DNA of 64,000 nucleotides, from the NCBI GenBank assembly GCA_021464245.1, contig JADCRB010000064.1:1719718-1783717 (forward strand), written 5' to 3'. Every line of letters begins with the position of its first letter. The stretch's first letter is position 1. Source of the stretch: Carallia brachiata. Taxonomy: Eukaryota; Streptophyta; Magnoliopsida; Malpighiales; Rhizophoraceae. Position numbers and translations under genes: made by a program. Below the pieces are notes generated by a model, which saw nothing but the letters and a program-made list of their open reading frames with translations, had not been told where the DNA came from and did no database searches. This document shows positions 45,237-56,689 of this stretch, piece after piece.

Positions 45237-46240
45237 GAGAAAATACAGTCCCTTGAATGGATAAAAAAAAAAAGAAAACAAAAAACAAATAAGGTAAAGG
45301 AAAAAAGTAGGCATTGAGAGAATTCTATCTGAATTGTTGTTGGATTGGCAAAGTGTAATAAATCTTTATTTTTTTGCAAGTCCATTACTATTTTATAAAA
45401 CAACAAAATAAAACAATAAAATGCATTTTTCAAACATTTTTAAATATTATTGTAAAAAAACAAAAATTTGTTGCATTTCCATACGTAACCATGCCTGTAA
45501 GTAAATACAGTCTCAAACCAACAAACTCCAACCTTTTTTAATAATGCTGTGAGATAAAGTACTGTAAATAAAAGAACTGTGAATAAAAATATTAAGAATA
45601 AAAGTACTGTTATTTAAAGTTATATGTTATTAGGTGAAAGAGGTGAAAACATTATGAAAAAAATCAAATTGAATTTTGTTTGTTTAGTAAAATTAATGTT
45701 AAAATAGCTATTCATATGTAAAATGATCATAAAAAATATTATTATTAATTTATTATACTTTTCAAAATTTTACATATTTGGTAATGCTAAATTTAATTTG
45801 ACATGATTATTAATTCATTTTAATAAGGAGGTCATTGAATAAGATGTCTACAGTAGCCGTATATTTTCTTTTTTAAATGAGCAACAATTATGGTATTAAC
45901 GTACTTGGAAGATAGATCATGATCTACAGGCCTCTCCAAGATGGCGAGGGAAATTGGATATTTAGATGGGGTAACCAGACAATCATCAGTCATGTAATTG
46001 GCCCTGCTAATTCAACGACAACTAACCCACCGAGTAGACTAAAAATTGAAATGACAGTGGGACTGATTTTCATTACCTTCTGTCCATTCCAACAATCACT
46101 ATTGTGTTCTTCAAAATACTGCAAACGTTCAGGTAGTCAAAACTGAGCCACTGGCCATGCACTCTGACTTGGAGTACTCGGGCAATACACCTATAAGAAA
46201 GTAAGAATTTACACTTGAGCTTGACTTCCCGAATTACAAG
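45237..46240. other. Intergenic DNA
   Basis: No gene recognised. The 75-codon frame at 45919-46146 has no known motif. Confidence 0.5.
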
Positions 46241-46245
46241 CAAGG

Positions 46246-46998
46246 TGTAATCAAGGAAAAAAAAAATATAAACAAAAAAAAAAAGATTAGAGGTCAAAAT
46301 TGACCTTTGAAAAAAAAAATTTTCAAAGTTCAAAACCAACCTTTAAAAATAAGAAATATATAAAAAAAATTACCCGGTAACAAGGGTGGCTTATACTGCT
46401 AGTTTGAAGTAGAAAACGCAAAAAGGAAGCGTTTCTAAAACCCAAAACAAAACTTCCAAACTTTTTTTATTACATTTTTTATATTTTAGTTGTATACTCT
46501 CTGAACTTCATTAAATATAATATTTTAGAGTAAATATTCAAAATATTTAATATACTCATTTTTAAATATATTTTATGTATATACTCTCCAGTCGCTACAA
46601 ATTACAAGCTATAAGAGTAAAAATTCAAAATATTAAAATATTAAACATTTGAGATCAAATCAGTCCATCTGAAATCAAAGTCATACGGCCCTCATTAGAA
46701 TCAAACTAATCCGATTGAAATCAAGTCTCTACGACTCTCATTGGAGTTACGATATCCACCTGAGATCAAGTCTCGGCTCTCAATGGAAATTATTCTTACA
46801 GTTTAAGAGTAAGCTGCAGAAATTCGTTATTTTTCTGTTAAGATCAAGCTTATACAACCCTTGATGAAATAAAAAGGAAATATTAATCGGAAGATCACAC
46901 ACAGATCGACCCCACATATATTTTAATTTTTATTTATAATTTATATCTGTATTTTCGAGATTTAACAATTTCAGACTCGAAATTTGCGGTCCCTCAAA
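46246..46998 (+). repeat. 5' LTR of element B
   Basis: Starts TGTAATCAAGG and ends GGTCCCTCAAA (CA-type end decayed). It matches the 3' LTR in order: TTTGAAGTAGAAAACG, the ATTAAAATATTAAACAT block, the TACAACCCTTGA block and GATCGACCCCACATA. Confidence 0.85.
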
Positions 46999-47002
46999 AT
47001 TT

Positions 47003-47024
47003 TTGACACCCTCTGTGAGACGTA
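47003..47024 (+). other. Probable primer-binding site of element B
   Basis: TGACACCCTCTGTGAGACG lies a few bases after the LTR. It resembles the TGG-CGCC-style primer sites of gypsy elements but is degenerate. Confidence 0.45.
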
Positions 47025-47439
47025 TCTACTTCCCATCTTTTACTTCTTAGAAAAAAAAGAAAAAGGTTGGTAATAAGTAGCCATTTCATGGCCTACTTAT
47101 AAGTCATAAAATGACCAACACCAACACCAACACAACTCTGGGAATAAAAAGAAAAAGGAAAAAAAAAAAGGCAGATGTTTGGCGCATCACTGGCACTAAA
47201 GAAAAGTAAGATCCCATCTGCCAACAAAAAGATAACCATTTCATTGCCTGCATCAACTAACTTACCTGGATATGTAAGTCCACAAACTCGCGCACAGACA
47301 CAATTCCTCGCTGCTCAAAAAAATTAAAATAGAAAAACTGCAGTTGGCACAGCAGTTAAATTTTTCACATAACTCTCTTACAAAATGCAAAAGTCAACCA
47401 TCAACCCCGACAGAAGCTGGGGGCAGCGGGTAAAATCCC

Positions 47440-47652
47440 TACAAAACTCCTCTACTCAGTCTTCCAAGTTAGGGGCACGGTTCTCATCCAACTAGACTAA
47501 AGCACTAATCTAGCTACAAGATCACTTCTAAATGGGACAAACCATACCTAATTCAAGAAATCTACACTAACAAAACTTACATGCTGTCAGATCAAGAGGA
47601 CGTTTGAACTGATTCAATCAGTAGTAATTTTCTAAAACGTTATTACATGTAG
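47440..47652 (+). pseudogene. Integrase C-terminal remnant in element B
   Basis: ITSKWDKPYLIQEIYTNKTY, then MLSDQEDV, a stop, and NFLKRYYM before a stop at 47650-47652. It aligns with the end of element A pol (LTSKWDGPYLVQKAYTYNAY, MLSDQECV, KFLKQYYV). It fixes the right-hand limit of the internal deletion. Confidence 0.82.
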
Positions 47653-48236
47653 ATAAAAAAAATCTTTGAAAAAAAATAAAAAACGAAAAAAAGAGAAAAA
47701 AATTCAAAAAAAAATCCAAAGAGAAAAAAAATTCCAAAAAGAATTAAAAAAAAAAAGCAAAAAATTAAAAAAAAATTGAAAAAAAAGAAAAAAAATATGA
47801 AGCACATGTGCTGACCTAAACAAAGCCCAAATATCTAAAACCCAAATTCAAACTCGAGCTCAAAGTGTCAATCCAAATCCCAACTCAAAATCCAAATTCG
47901 AATCCAAATTGAAAACCTAAATCCCAACTCAAACTTAAATTCGAGTCCAAAGCCCAAATTTAGACTCTAGCTCAAGATCCAAATCCAAAACCCAAATCCA
48001 AAGTTCAAATCAAAGTTCAACTGAAAATCCAAACCCAAATTTTGGCCTAAAGTCCAAAACTAAATTCGGGAGCAAACCCCAAACCCGAACCCAAATCCAA
48101 AACTTAAATCCAAACTTGGGCCCAAACTCAGGTTCAAAACCGTAAATCTAAATTCTGGCTCAAGGCTTAAATTTAGATTCGGGGGCAAAGCCTAAACCTC
48201 GACCCAACTCAACAACTCAACTGAAAAACTAGACTC
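47653..48236 (+). repeat. Purine tract and CCAAATCC-type degenerate repeat in element B
   Basis: 47653-47815 is almost pure A/G. 47815-48236 is a string of CCCAAATCCAAA / CTCAAA words, the sense-strand equivalent of 28500-28770 in element A. Confidence 0.8.
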
Positions 48237-49565
48237 TTACCTTGCATGAGTATAAAAGGTAAACAACCAAAGAGGACTTCTATCTCGAACGAATATAAAA
48301 GGCAACAACCCGAACCAAACTCCTGCTTCATATGAGTATAAAAGACGAAAGCTCAACAACAAAATCAGACTTTCGCCTCGCACGAATATAAAAGGTGACA
48401 TCTAAACAATAAATCAGACTCCTACCTCGCACGGGTATAAAAGGCAAACAAAACAGTGGAAAAACCAAACTCTTGTCTCGCATGAGTATAAAAGGCGAAA
48501 AGCTTAGCAAAATTCAATACTCCTGTCTCGTACAAGTATAAAAGGCGAAAAGTTTGGAGCTACACTCCTACTTCACACAAGTGTAAAAGGCTACAATATA
48601 GTTCAACACTCCTACCTTGCACGAGTTTAAAAGGCGAATAACTAAAATCACACTCTTACATTGCACCAGTATAAATGGCAAAAATTCCAACAACAAATCC
48701 AAACTCCTACCTCGCACGAATATATAAAGCGATAGCTCAGCAAACCAAACTCTTGTGTCGTACGAGTATAAAAGGCGAATAATTCAGCAAATCAAACTCC
48801 TACTTCACACGAGTTATAAAAGGCGAATAACTGAACAACTAAAACAGGCTCCTTTATCGTACGAGTATAAAAGGCGACGACCCATCAACACACTCCTGCC
48901 TCACATGAGTATAAAAGGCGACAACATAGTTCAGACTCCTACCTTACATGAGTATAAAAGGAGAACAACTCAACAGTAAATCCACACTTTTGCTTCGCAT
49001 GGGTATAAAAGGCAACAATATAGTTCAATACTCTTGTTTCACATGAGTATAAAATGCAACAGCTCAGCAAAAAATTCAGACTCTTGCCTCACATAAATAT
49101 AAAAAGCGAACAATTCAGCAAACCAGACTCCTACCTTGCACGAGTGTAACAGACGACAACTCAACAATAAACTCTTGCCTTGTACAAGTATAACAAATGA
49201 CAACTCAAGAACAGACTTCTGCCTCGCACGAGTATGAAAGGCGAACAGTTCAACAAACCAAACTCTTGCATCGCACGAGTATAAAAGGCAATCAACTGAA
49301 GCAGATTTTCTGCCTCACACGAGTATAAAAGGCGACAACTCAACAATAAAGCATACTCCCTACCCACACGAGTAAAAAAGGTAAGAAGACAACAACAAAC
49401 TAGACTTCTAAGCCGTATGAGTATAAAAGGTGAGACAGCAATAACAATCTATAACTATTGGCCCGCACGAGTATAAACTGTGAACGGCCCAAAAACTAAA
49501 TTCAAGACCCAATCCAAGACTCTCGATCCGCATAAGTATAAACTGTGAACGACTCGAAAGGATAA
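48237..49565 (+). repeat. Minisatellite of about 28 units, each with TATAAAAGG
   Basis: Units of about 43-52 bp (one final unit 65 bp) with consensus near ACTCCTACCTCGCACGAG, then TATAAAAGGCGAACAACTCA. I count about 28 starts, the first near 48248 and the last near 49534. The last two units read GTATAAACTGTGAACG, like the single unit in element A (28472-28500), so the array probably grew from that ancestral unit. Short repeated peptides open in all frames (e.g. SPFILVRGRSL on the minus strand) are by-products of the repetition. Confidence 0.93.
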
Positions 49566-49640
49566 AAAGGATTGAAGGTTTGAGTTTGAATCATTATTTT
49601 AGTCTTAACCTTTTACTCATTGTTACGGCAGGTCAAGCTT

Positions 49641-50024
49641 ATGCATCTTTTCAATAAGAAAATTAAAACTAGTTGCAGAATTTCAAGATAAAAGAGAGGA
49701 TAGGTCACCACGCACTAGATGGCGACCAAATCCAATGCAACTGCAAATCTTGGATGAGTATTATGCAACAATGGAGGCACTTGTCCTAATTCATCACAGA
49801 TTTCATAACTCACTTCGCAATTACCACTATACGGAGCAATCGAGATAAAGAATGTGTATTTCTAATTTCAGAACCAGAGAAACAGGGAGAGAGCAGCACT
49901 AAGAGCTACTCTACTCTAGCTAGCTTGACTCAACCACCGCAGCTGTTCCCATGATAGATTCCACTAATATGGCTTTGTTTTCAAACGAAGCAGGTTTGAT
50001 TTCTACCACTGTAATGATCCTTTA
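49641..50024 (+). pseudogene. Extra ORF of element B: WOX-like homeodomain remnant
   Basis: Homologous to 27989-28396 of element A. It starts MHLFNKK (A: MKPLLLYNKK). After frame changes it gives EDRSPRTRWRPNP, with the R-W-x-P of WOX homeodomains intact (49717-49728), then MQLQILDEYY. A shifted frame gives GGTCPNSSQIS, and later NVYF-stop-FQNQRNRERAALR (49851-49904), where TAA at 49863-49865 replaces the invariant Trp. The tail STTAAVPMIDSTNMALFSNE, then AGLISTTVM, matches the tail in A. At least two frame changes and several stops make it non-functional. The two copies complement each other for recognising the family: A keeps WFQN, B keeps RWxP. Confidence 0.75.
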
Positions 50025-51172
50025 AGGATATTTCGTCCAAAGCTCCAGCCTACAACAGTATGCATATTGGTTCTAGAGTTTTTACTCCTTATCATACGGA
50101 GTCTCAATCTCCAGCTAGGGATTCATCCTTTATGAGTACTTCAATTCGAGAGAAAATCTCGCACCAGGAGGGAGCCAATCTAACGAAACTTTATTTCTCT
50201 TTCCACTTCGACGACGTCAATTAACAAGCAAGTTTCAGTAGTGTCAATGTCATTGGCCCGCCAAATGAGAATTTGATTGAATTGGAGCTATGCCTTGGGT
50301 CCTACGAGATCGACTGATAAGGATAATGTATAACGACTTTCACTGCACGGAACATTGACTTGTACGATACGTGTCGGCCACCGTCTCGTTTGTCCCATAT
50401 GACAGAAAAGGATGTGAAGGTCCCACTTGATCCAACATATCCTCTTTTTGACTTTTAAAAAAAAACAAAGAAAAAAAGAGAAAAAAAAAGCTTTTGTTGT
50501 GTATATATTTCTTGCATTCTCAAATCACAAAACTCACTCCTCAGCTCTTCTTTCTCTCTGAAGAGAGAATATGACTAGTCCCTATACTTTCTTTTTCAAG
50601 AAGTTCTCTAATCAAGAAACTAGAGACACATAAGGTAAAAAGAAATAAAGTCATTCGTTTCGAGGGACCCTTAAAAGCCCTCTAATCTCAGCCTCTGACA
50701 CCATCAGTGTCATGGTCAATGAAGTTCTAACCACTATCCTTGGTTCGCATCTATCACAATGTGTAGAGAAGTTGTAATCATCCTCATAGGCTCGCAGATG
50801 CGGCGATGGACGGAAAAGTCCCAACTACTATCTTTATATCACGACATATAAAAGAATCATTACTAAAGTCTGTCTCTCTGTGAGTTGGCATTATGCCATA
50901 TTACTAGACCTTCTCTATGAAAAGGATTTAAGTTGTTTGTTTACTAGATCACCTCACCTAAACCATGGAACTTCAATTATATTGGCTAGATCATTACGAT
51001 CGATAAGGTCATATTAGGTTTTATGGGAGTTCAATAGCAGCCAAGCTACTCAGAACTAAAGACTTCAACATTCAATATTCCTCAAAACGTCTCAAGTTTC
51101 AAGCTGGAGTCAAGACTTGGTTCGAATCGCGTTCCAAAGTTTTGTTTCACCAAACCTTGAAGTGGAGGCATT
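50025..51172 (+). other. 3' tail region of element B and polypurine tract
   Basis: The last 120 bp match element A (GACTTCAACATTCA, CTCAAGTTTCAA) and end in CTTGAAGTGGAGGCATT before the 3' LTR. The middle holds no recognisable frame. Confidence 0.65.
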
Positions 51173-52024
51173 TGTAAATAAGACAAAAAAGTTGTACACA
51201 AAAAGAAGAAGAAAAGAAGAATATTCAAAAGTCAGAACCGACCTTTAAAAATAAAATATATATAAAAAAAATTGCACAGTGGCAGGGATGGTGTATAAAT
51301 AGACCATCCCTTTGCCAATTTGAAGTAGAAAACGGAGAGAGGAAGCATTTTCCAAAAGCCAAACTCTCAACTCTCAACTTTCTTCGCTATTTTGTATTTT
51401 AAGCGTATGCTCTCTAGACTTCATTAAGTACGATCTTCTAAAATAAAAGTCTAAAATATTAATATACTCATTTTCAAATATATTTTGAGTATATGCTCTT
51501 CTATCATCACTGATTGGGATCCGCGAGAGTAAAAACCTAAAATATTAAAATATTAAACATATGTCTGAAATTAAGCCTCCTACGGCTTTCAGTAGAGTTA
51601 GTCCATTTGAAATCAAGTTTTTACAGTCTTTAGTGGAGTTAAATCAGTTCGAGTGGGATCAAACCCTGACCTTCAGTGGAGTCAAACCGATCTATCTGAG
51701 ATCAAACTCATGCGGCCCTCATCGGAATCAAGCCAATCCAATTGAGATCAAGTCTCTACAACCTTTATCGGAATTACGGAATCCACCTGAGATCAAACTT
51801 CGGCTCTTAGTGGAATTTATTCCTATAATTCAAGAGTAAGATGTCGAAATTCATTTTCTTTCTGTCAAGATCAAGCTTATACAACCCTTGAAGAAATAAA
51901 AAAGGAGTATTAATCGGAGGATCACATAAAGATCAACACACATAAATTTAAATTTTTATTTGTAATTTGTATCTGTATTTTCGAGGTCTAACAGTTTCAA
52001 ACTGGAAACTTATGGTCCCTCACA
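51173..52024 (+). repeat. 3' LTR of element B
   Basis: Starts TGTAAATAAGAC, carries GTATAAATAGACC (about 51290), a plausible TATA box, and ends GGTCCCTCACA. Confidence 0.88.
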
Positions 52025-52029
52025 GAAGG

Positions 52030-52527
52030 AAACACCAAATAGGTAAAACAGGATTGTATGCTGACACCTAGCCTGTATATTAAACAATGAATTTACAAGT
52101 TCTCTTAACACAATATCACCAATTCGCCTAATCAATGAACTAGAATTTTTAGCTCAATAAACATTGAAACCTAGGCTTCATCCAGCACTATCAGCCAAGA
52201 CTAGCTAAGCAATACAAGGTTCTTCGTAAATGACCAAAGAAAATATGGAGCCTAGATTTCAAAAAACCTTGTTTTAACTCAAAGTAAGAATCTTGCTTTA
52301 AGCCAAATATGTTTTGCAAAACATACATCTTTCCTGACTCTCGCTTTGACTTTTTTTTTTTTAAAAAAAAACACATCAAAATTCTTCAATCTGCTTATTT
52401 AACTGCCGTCGAAAGTGCCCCCCAATCTGCTCCCCTTGGAGCGCCGCCATTTTCTACTCCGTCTTTCTTCGTCATCCACAGGCACCTTGTTCATCTTCTT
52501 CGGCCCCCACCTTTCTTAGTCGTCTTC
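52030..52527. other. Intergenic DNA
   Basis: No gene recognised. The 78-codon frame at 52309-52545 is Pro/Ser-rich without a known motif. Confidence 0.5.
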
Positions 52528-52532
52528 TCTCT

Positions 52533-52881
52533 TGTCAAAGAATGACAATAGACTTCAAAGCCTACCAAAAGTTTAAACTGAAAGTAAGTGAAGTCTAAAA
52601 TTATTATAAGTTATGTTATAGACTTATTCGTAATCAACATAAGAGATTTTGTTTTTTAACACATCATCTTGACACGTGATAGACCTAATTAGCACATGAT
52701 ACAATAAAATTAAAATGAAACAGGTTAAGTCTATAAAAATACTCTGATATCATGTCAAATAATGACAATGAACTTCAAAACTTACAAAAAGTTTAAGCTG
52801 AAAATAAAGAAAGATTAAAGTCATTATAAGTGATATTATAAATTTATTTTTAATTAATATGAGAGATTTTATTCTTTAACA
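52533..52881 (-). mobile_element. TRIM-like miniature LTR retrotransposon, copy 2
   Basis: Two direct repeats of exactly 129 bp (52533-52661 and 52753-52881), each TGTCAAA...TTTAACA, flank a 91-bp interior. In sense (minus) the interior begins TGATATCAGAGT, an initiator-tRNA-Met-type primer site. It ends with a purine-rich AAGATGATG before the 3' repeat. Flanks TCTCT / TCTCC match at 4 of 5. It is the same family as 16650-17033 and has no coding capacity. Confidence 0.85.
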
Positions 52882-53419
52882 TCTCCTCTCGGTAAACCAC
52901 ATTTTTATTACTTAGAGAAGTTTTTTTTTTCTTTTTCCTAGTTTGCCTTTCTTTCTTCCTTTGGATTACAGCTGTGTTCATTCTTCTGTTGTAGGTAGTG
53001 AAAAAAAAAACGAAAAAAGAAATTGTTGTTGTGGTGGGATTCATTTCTTCCCTCTGTGTGTGTTGTAGTTTCTATTCCATGGATTGGCCTATATTTGTAG
53101 ATGGAAGAGAGATGGCGCCGTCAGGGGAGTAGAGAACCAGTGGAAAGAAGAAGGAAAAAAAAAAAAAAAAATAATAATAATATGGTGATACAATAGGAAA
53201 ATTTTTAAAATAATAGAAATATTTTTGTCCGTCCGACTACGATGAGGTCCGCCTTTTCATTTTTTAACTATAACAAAGGCAAATTTTTATTACTTTTTAA
53301 AATTATTAGTTTTGAGGGTGGTCTGTTTTTAACTCACGGTTATAAAAGATATTACCAATCAGTACCTTAGTTGAGTTTATTCTCAAATTAGTTTGTATCT
53401 ACCTCAAAGCGTGTTAGAA

Positions 53420-53656
53420 ACACACAGCCAAACATAGCTTCAATTATGGAACTCTTGTCCCCTGGCTGCGGGTTAGGTAAGAAGTGATGTTCTCTGGTCC
53501 GGTCCGTCTTTATATATGTGTAGCCAATCTATGGGACTTCACAAATCACAAGTACTGCACTTACAGTAAGAGACGAATAATCAAAGAAAACTCCTCTGAT
53601 TGCTTCTCTTCCTCTTGCTAAATTATATAAGTCTTCGTACTCAATTTATATATTTG
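53420..53656 (+). promoter_or_regulatory. Promoter region of the UGT pseudogene
   Basis: Shares with gene 1 a TATA box (TTTATATATG, about 53508-53518), AAAACTCCTCTGATT, CTCTT(C)CCTCTTGC and the start-codon context TTTGATGGCA. The AC-type site reads ACCTAAC on the minus strand (53472-53478) instead of ACCTACC. Confidence 0.65.
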
Positions 53657-55055
53657 ATGGCAATCACTGAAAGCTCAGGGAAGGGACATGTAGCCATCTT
53701 CCCATGGCCATTCGCCAGCCACCCATTTGCTCTCTTTAACCTGACGAGAAACTGGCAGCTCTGTTTCCCAGGGTGCAGTTCTCTTTCATTAGTACTCCAG
53801 ATTGCAACAGGGCCATGTTAAATACCGAGAACTACTGCCTGCCAAACATCAAAACCTACGATGTAGACGATGGCATGACAAACGTCGATGATCATGAGAA
53901 ATTAGCCCTCCAAGAGAAAGCTGGTTTTTTTGTCAGCTTTTTACCGGAAAACATTAAACTTGGGCTAGAAGAGGCGGTAAGCGATAGTGGCAGGAAGGTC
54001 ACTGGGCTGATGGCGGACGCCATGCTGTCGTCCACAGTGGGCAAAATGGCAGAGGGAGATGAATGTTTCCTGGATGGCACTTTGGGTGGCTGCGCCTATG
54101 CCTTGTCAGCGCACTTGCAAATTGATTTGATTCAACAACTTTATAATGAAGCTGAGGAAACCGAAGGACAGGCTGCAAAATATCGAACCCTGGAAGCCAT
54201 TCCAGGTTTATCCGCAATACGCATAGGGGACTTGTCCCAGGAAATGCTCCTGAGGGATAAAAATTATTCTGACGCACCCGTATCGGATTTGTTTCGAAAA
54301 ATGCCTGTGTGGTTATCCAAGGCATCTGCTGTGGTGATGAATTCCTATGGAGAGTTAGATCGAGCTCTCCTCACCAATGATCTCAAATCCAAGTTTCAGA
54401 ATCTGTTCTACGTAGGTTTCCTAACCATCCCAGTGCCGCTTCCACCATCCAAGGGTCAAGATACGAGCGGATGCTTACCATGGCTGGATGATCAAAAGGC
54501 AGCTAATTCTGTTGTATACATAAGCTTCGGAACCGCGTTGTTGCCGCCTCAAGTAGAGCTAGTGGCATTGGCCGAGGCACTTGAAGCCACCGGTGTTCCA
54601 TTCCTTTGGTCGCTCAAGGACAACTATAAGGATTATTTGCCAGAAGGGTTTATCGAGAAAACTAGAATGCAAGGAAAGGAGGTTCCGTGGGCGCCCAAAG
54701 TCAAGTCTTGGCTCACAAAGCCATCGGCGCGCATGTGACACACTGCGGCTTCAATTCCATTGCTGAAAGCATTCTTTGTGATGTGCCAATGATATGCAGG
54801 CCAGTTTGGGCAACTAATCATATGAATGCAAGGATGGTCGAGGAGGAGTTGGGGATTGGTGTGGTGCTTGAGGGTGGAGTTATCACCAAGTCTGGCATGC
54901 TCAAGTGCTTGGACCTAGTTCTTGACCCTGAGAATGGCAGGAAAATGAGGGAGGCCGTTGGTTCCCTCAAGGAGGTCGTGGTGAATGCAGCCGGACCACT
55001 TGGCATTGCTGCTAAAGATTTCAAATCTTTAGCGCATTTAGTTGCCTACGAATGA
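53657..55055 (+). pseudogene. UGT78-like UDP-glycosyltransferase pseudogene
   Basis: A close paralogue of the gene at 4321-5730, colinear over its whole length with the same ATG context and C-terminus. Alignment by eye shows four single-base indels: a deletion at about 53743-53750, an insertion at about 54053 and a deletion at about 54093 that together scramble some 14 residues, and a deletion at about 54693-54698 inside the PSPG box. The frame is lost after the first deletion, about 30 codons in. The remaining sequence keeps HCGFNSIAESI (Phe at PSPG 22) and reads ATN at positions 42-44, so the Asp at 43 is also changed. The missing bases could in principle be assembly errors, but four of them in one gene argue for a real pseudogene. 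Confidence 0.9.
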
Positions 55056-56689
55056 ATAACATATTGCTTGTCCAAGTACTTAATGTGGATATGCTAGTGG
55101 TTAACAGAAAAATTTTCAGTTTTATCCACTAAATTAATAATATTTATTAATAATAAAGCCCTCTAGGGCAAGCTTTGGTGATTGTAATTTGAGTTTTCAG
55201 TGTGGAGAGATGCACCTTTTATCTTATTATATTAAATCATCGTGCTCAACAATATAGTTAAATTGATATCTCATGTTTCTTTTTCGCAAAAACAATAATA
55301 CTTCCATCACATTTCATTTTTGTTTTAATCAGTGTTTACTCTTTTTTTTTTTTTTTTGAAATCACCTCTCTAATTTTTCATCGTTTGTTAACATCAACCT
55401 ACCGATATACTTTTTCGTTAACATAAAAATTTTCAGTTTGATCCACTGTATTGATTATATTTCTTTTGTAGAAGGCATGCATCCGGGAAGTACTAGAAAA
55501 TAAGATTCTCAATTCTAGTATTGAGAAGGAAAGTATAAGAAGAGAATTGGAATTGGAAGAGTTACCCGTGGTGGATTGTCTATAAAGCAAAAGAAAAAAT
55601 GTTTCACTTCCTAGCTCCTCTTGTTTTCCTAAAGTCAATTTACCATCTTCATCAAATCATTTTGATCTCTTTGCAGAAAGGTTTTTTGTTTTGTTTTTTT
55701 TTTTAAATGCTACGGTCTCACTAGATTCTTGCTGGAATTCAGTGCCTATACAATCATCTCCTCCGCAACCGTGGACCCCAGAAGCCTCCTTTGGTTCCTG
55801 AAACTCCGACCCTGTTGTCAGTATGGACTTCTTGGGAGTTTGGTTCCTGCAACTCCCAACTCCTCGGGTTTCCTCTCTATTTGAGCAGTTCAATTAGTTA
55901 AAATGTGAGATATGTGTGAGAGATTATAAGTTTCAATCTTACGAGCATTAAATGTTCAGTTCGCTGCCTGCCTCATGACACGAAGAATGTTGTCGCTTTG
56001 AACCTTATTTAAAAAGAATAAACTTACATGTCTCCTGGTAAAATGTTTTGATTTTTATTTTGAGATAAATTACGTCTGTTATTTTTGAAACGAATATTGA
56101 TAATGATAAAATGTAAAAATATCAAGTGTTTCAAAAATATCAATTGTTATTTCAAAAATAATAATTTTAATTTAAACTTAAATAAAATTCGACACGAAAA
56201 TTACTGAGACATTAACTTTTTTTCATTTGAAAATATGGTTGTACTATTCTCTCATGTTAACGTGAGACAGCACCCAATTTTCTCATTTCTTCAAAAAAAA
56301 AAAGAAAAAAGGTTTGTTGGTAAAGATATTAAAATGTGACCCGGTCCAATGGACTTGTTTACACTTTTCCAGTCATTCTCGATACCATTTTTAAATATTG
56401 AATCTTTCGTTTTTTAAATCATATATCTCCGTCACTTGTAGTGATTTATCATTCAATGAATGACTGAAAAATGATCCCCTAATCCAATTAGAATGTTTGT
56501 TATTTTATTTTGTACATAAGCAAAACATTCAAAATCTTACTTTTTTTTATACACTTCTTTTTTTATATATATAAATTCAACTAAAACCCGTTTAAAAAAA
56601 TATGACATGAACTCGACCCAATAAAGAGTTTGATATGAAATGACTTGAAAATTTAAAATTAAACTTGAATTCGATCAAGATAACTACTA
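55056..56689. other. UGT pseudogene downstream flank
   Basis: 55150-55230 (GGGCAAGCTTTGGTGATTGT, GGAGAGATGCACCTTTTATC) matches the flank of gene 1. Otherwise there is no gene. A minus frame at 55657-55893 (GSEFQEPKEASGVHGCGGDD) is unassigned. Confidence 0.5.

Larger units (their letters stand above)
46246..52024 (+). mobile_element. Element B: non-autonomous, internally deleted Tat-type LTR retrotransposon
   Basis: LTRs at about 46246-46998 and 51173-52024 with flanks CAAGG (46241-46245) and GAAGG (52025-52029), 4 of 5 identical. LTR and 3' internal sequence are homologous to element A. Nearly all of gag-pol is missing: after a short leader the homology resumes inside the last 60-70 codons of integrase (47440-47652). 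Then come a purine tract, CCAAATCC words, a large minisatellite, the WOX-like ORF remnant, a tail and the PPT, in the same order as in A. It could only have moved with proteins supplied in trans. Confidence 0.88.

Noticed and set aside
48328..49367. Repeated peptide SPFILVRGRSL on the minus strand and EYKRR on the plus strand
   Set aside because: They are translations of the minisatellite unit in element B; unit length is not a constant multiple of three, so frames are not maintained.
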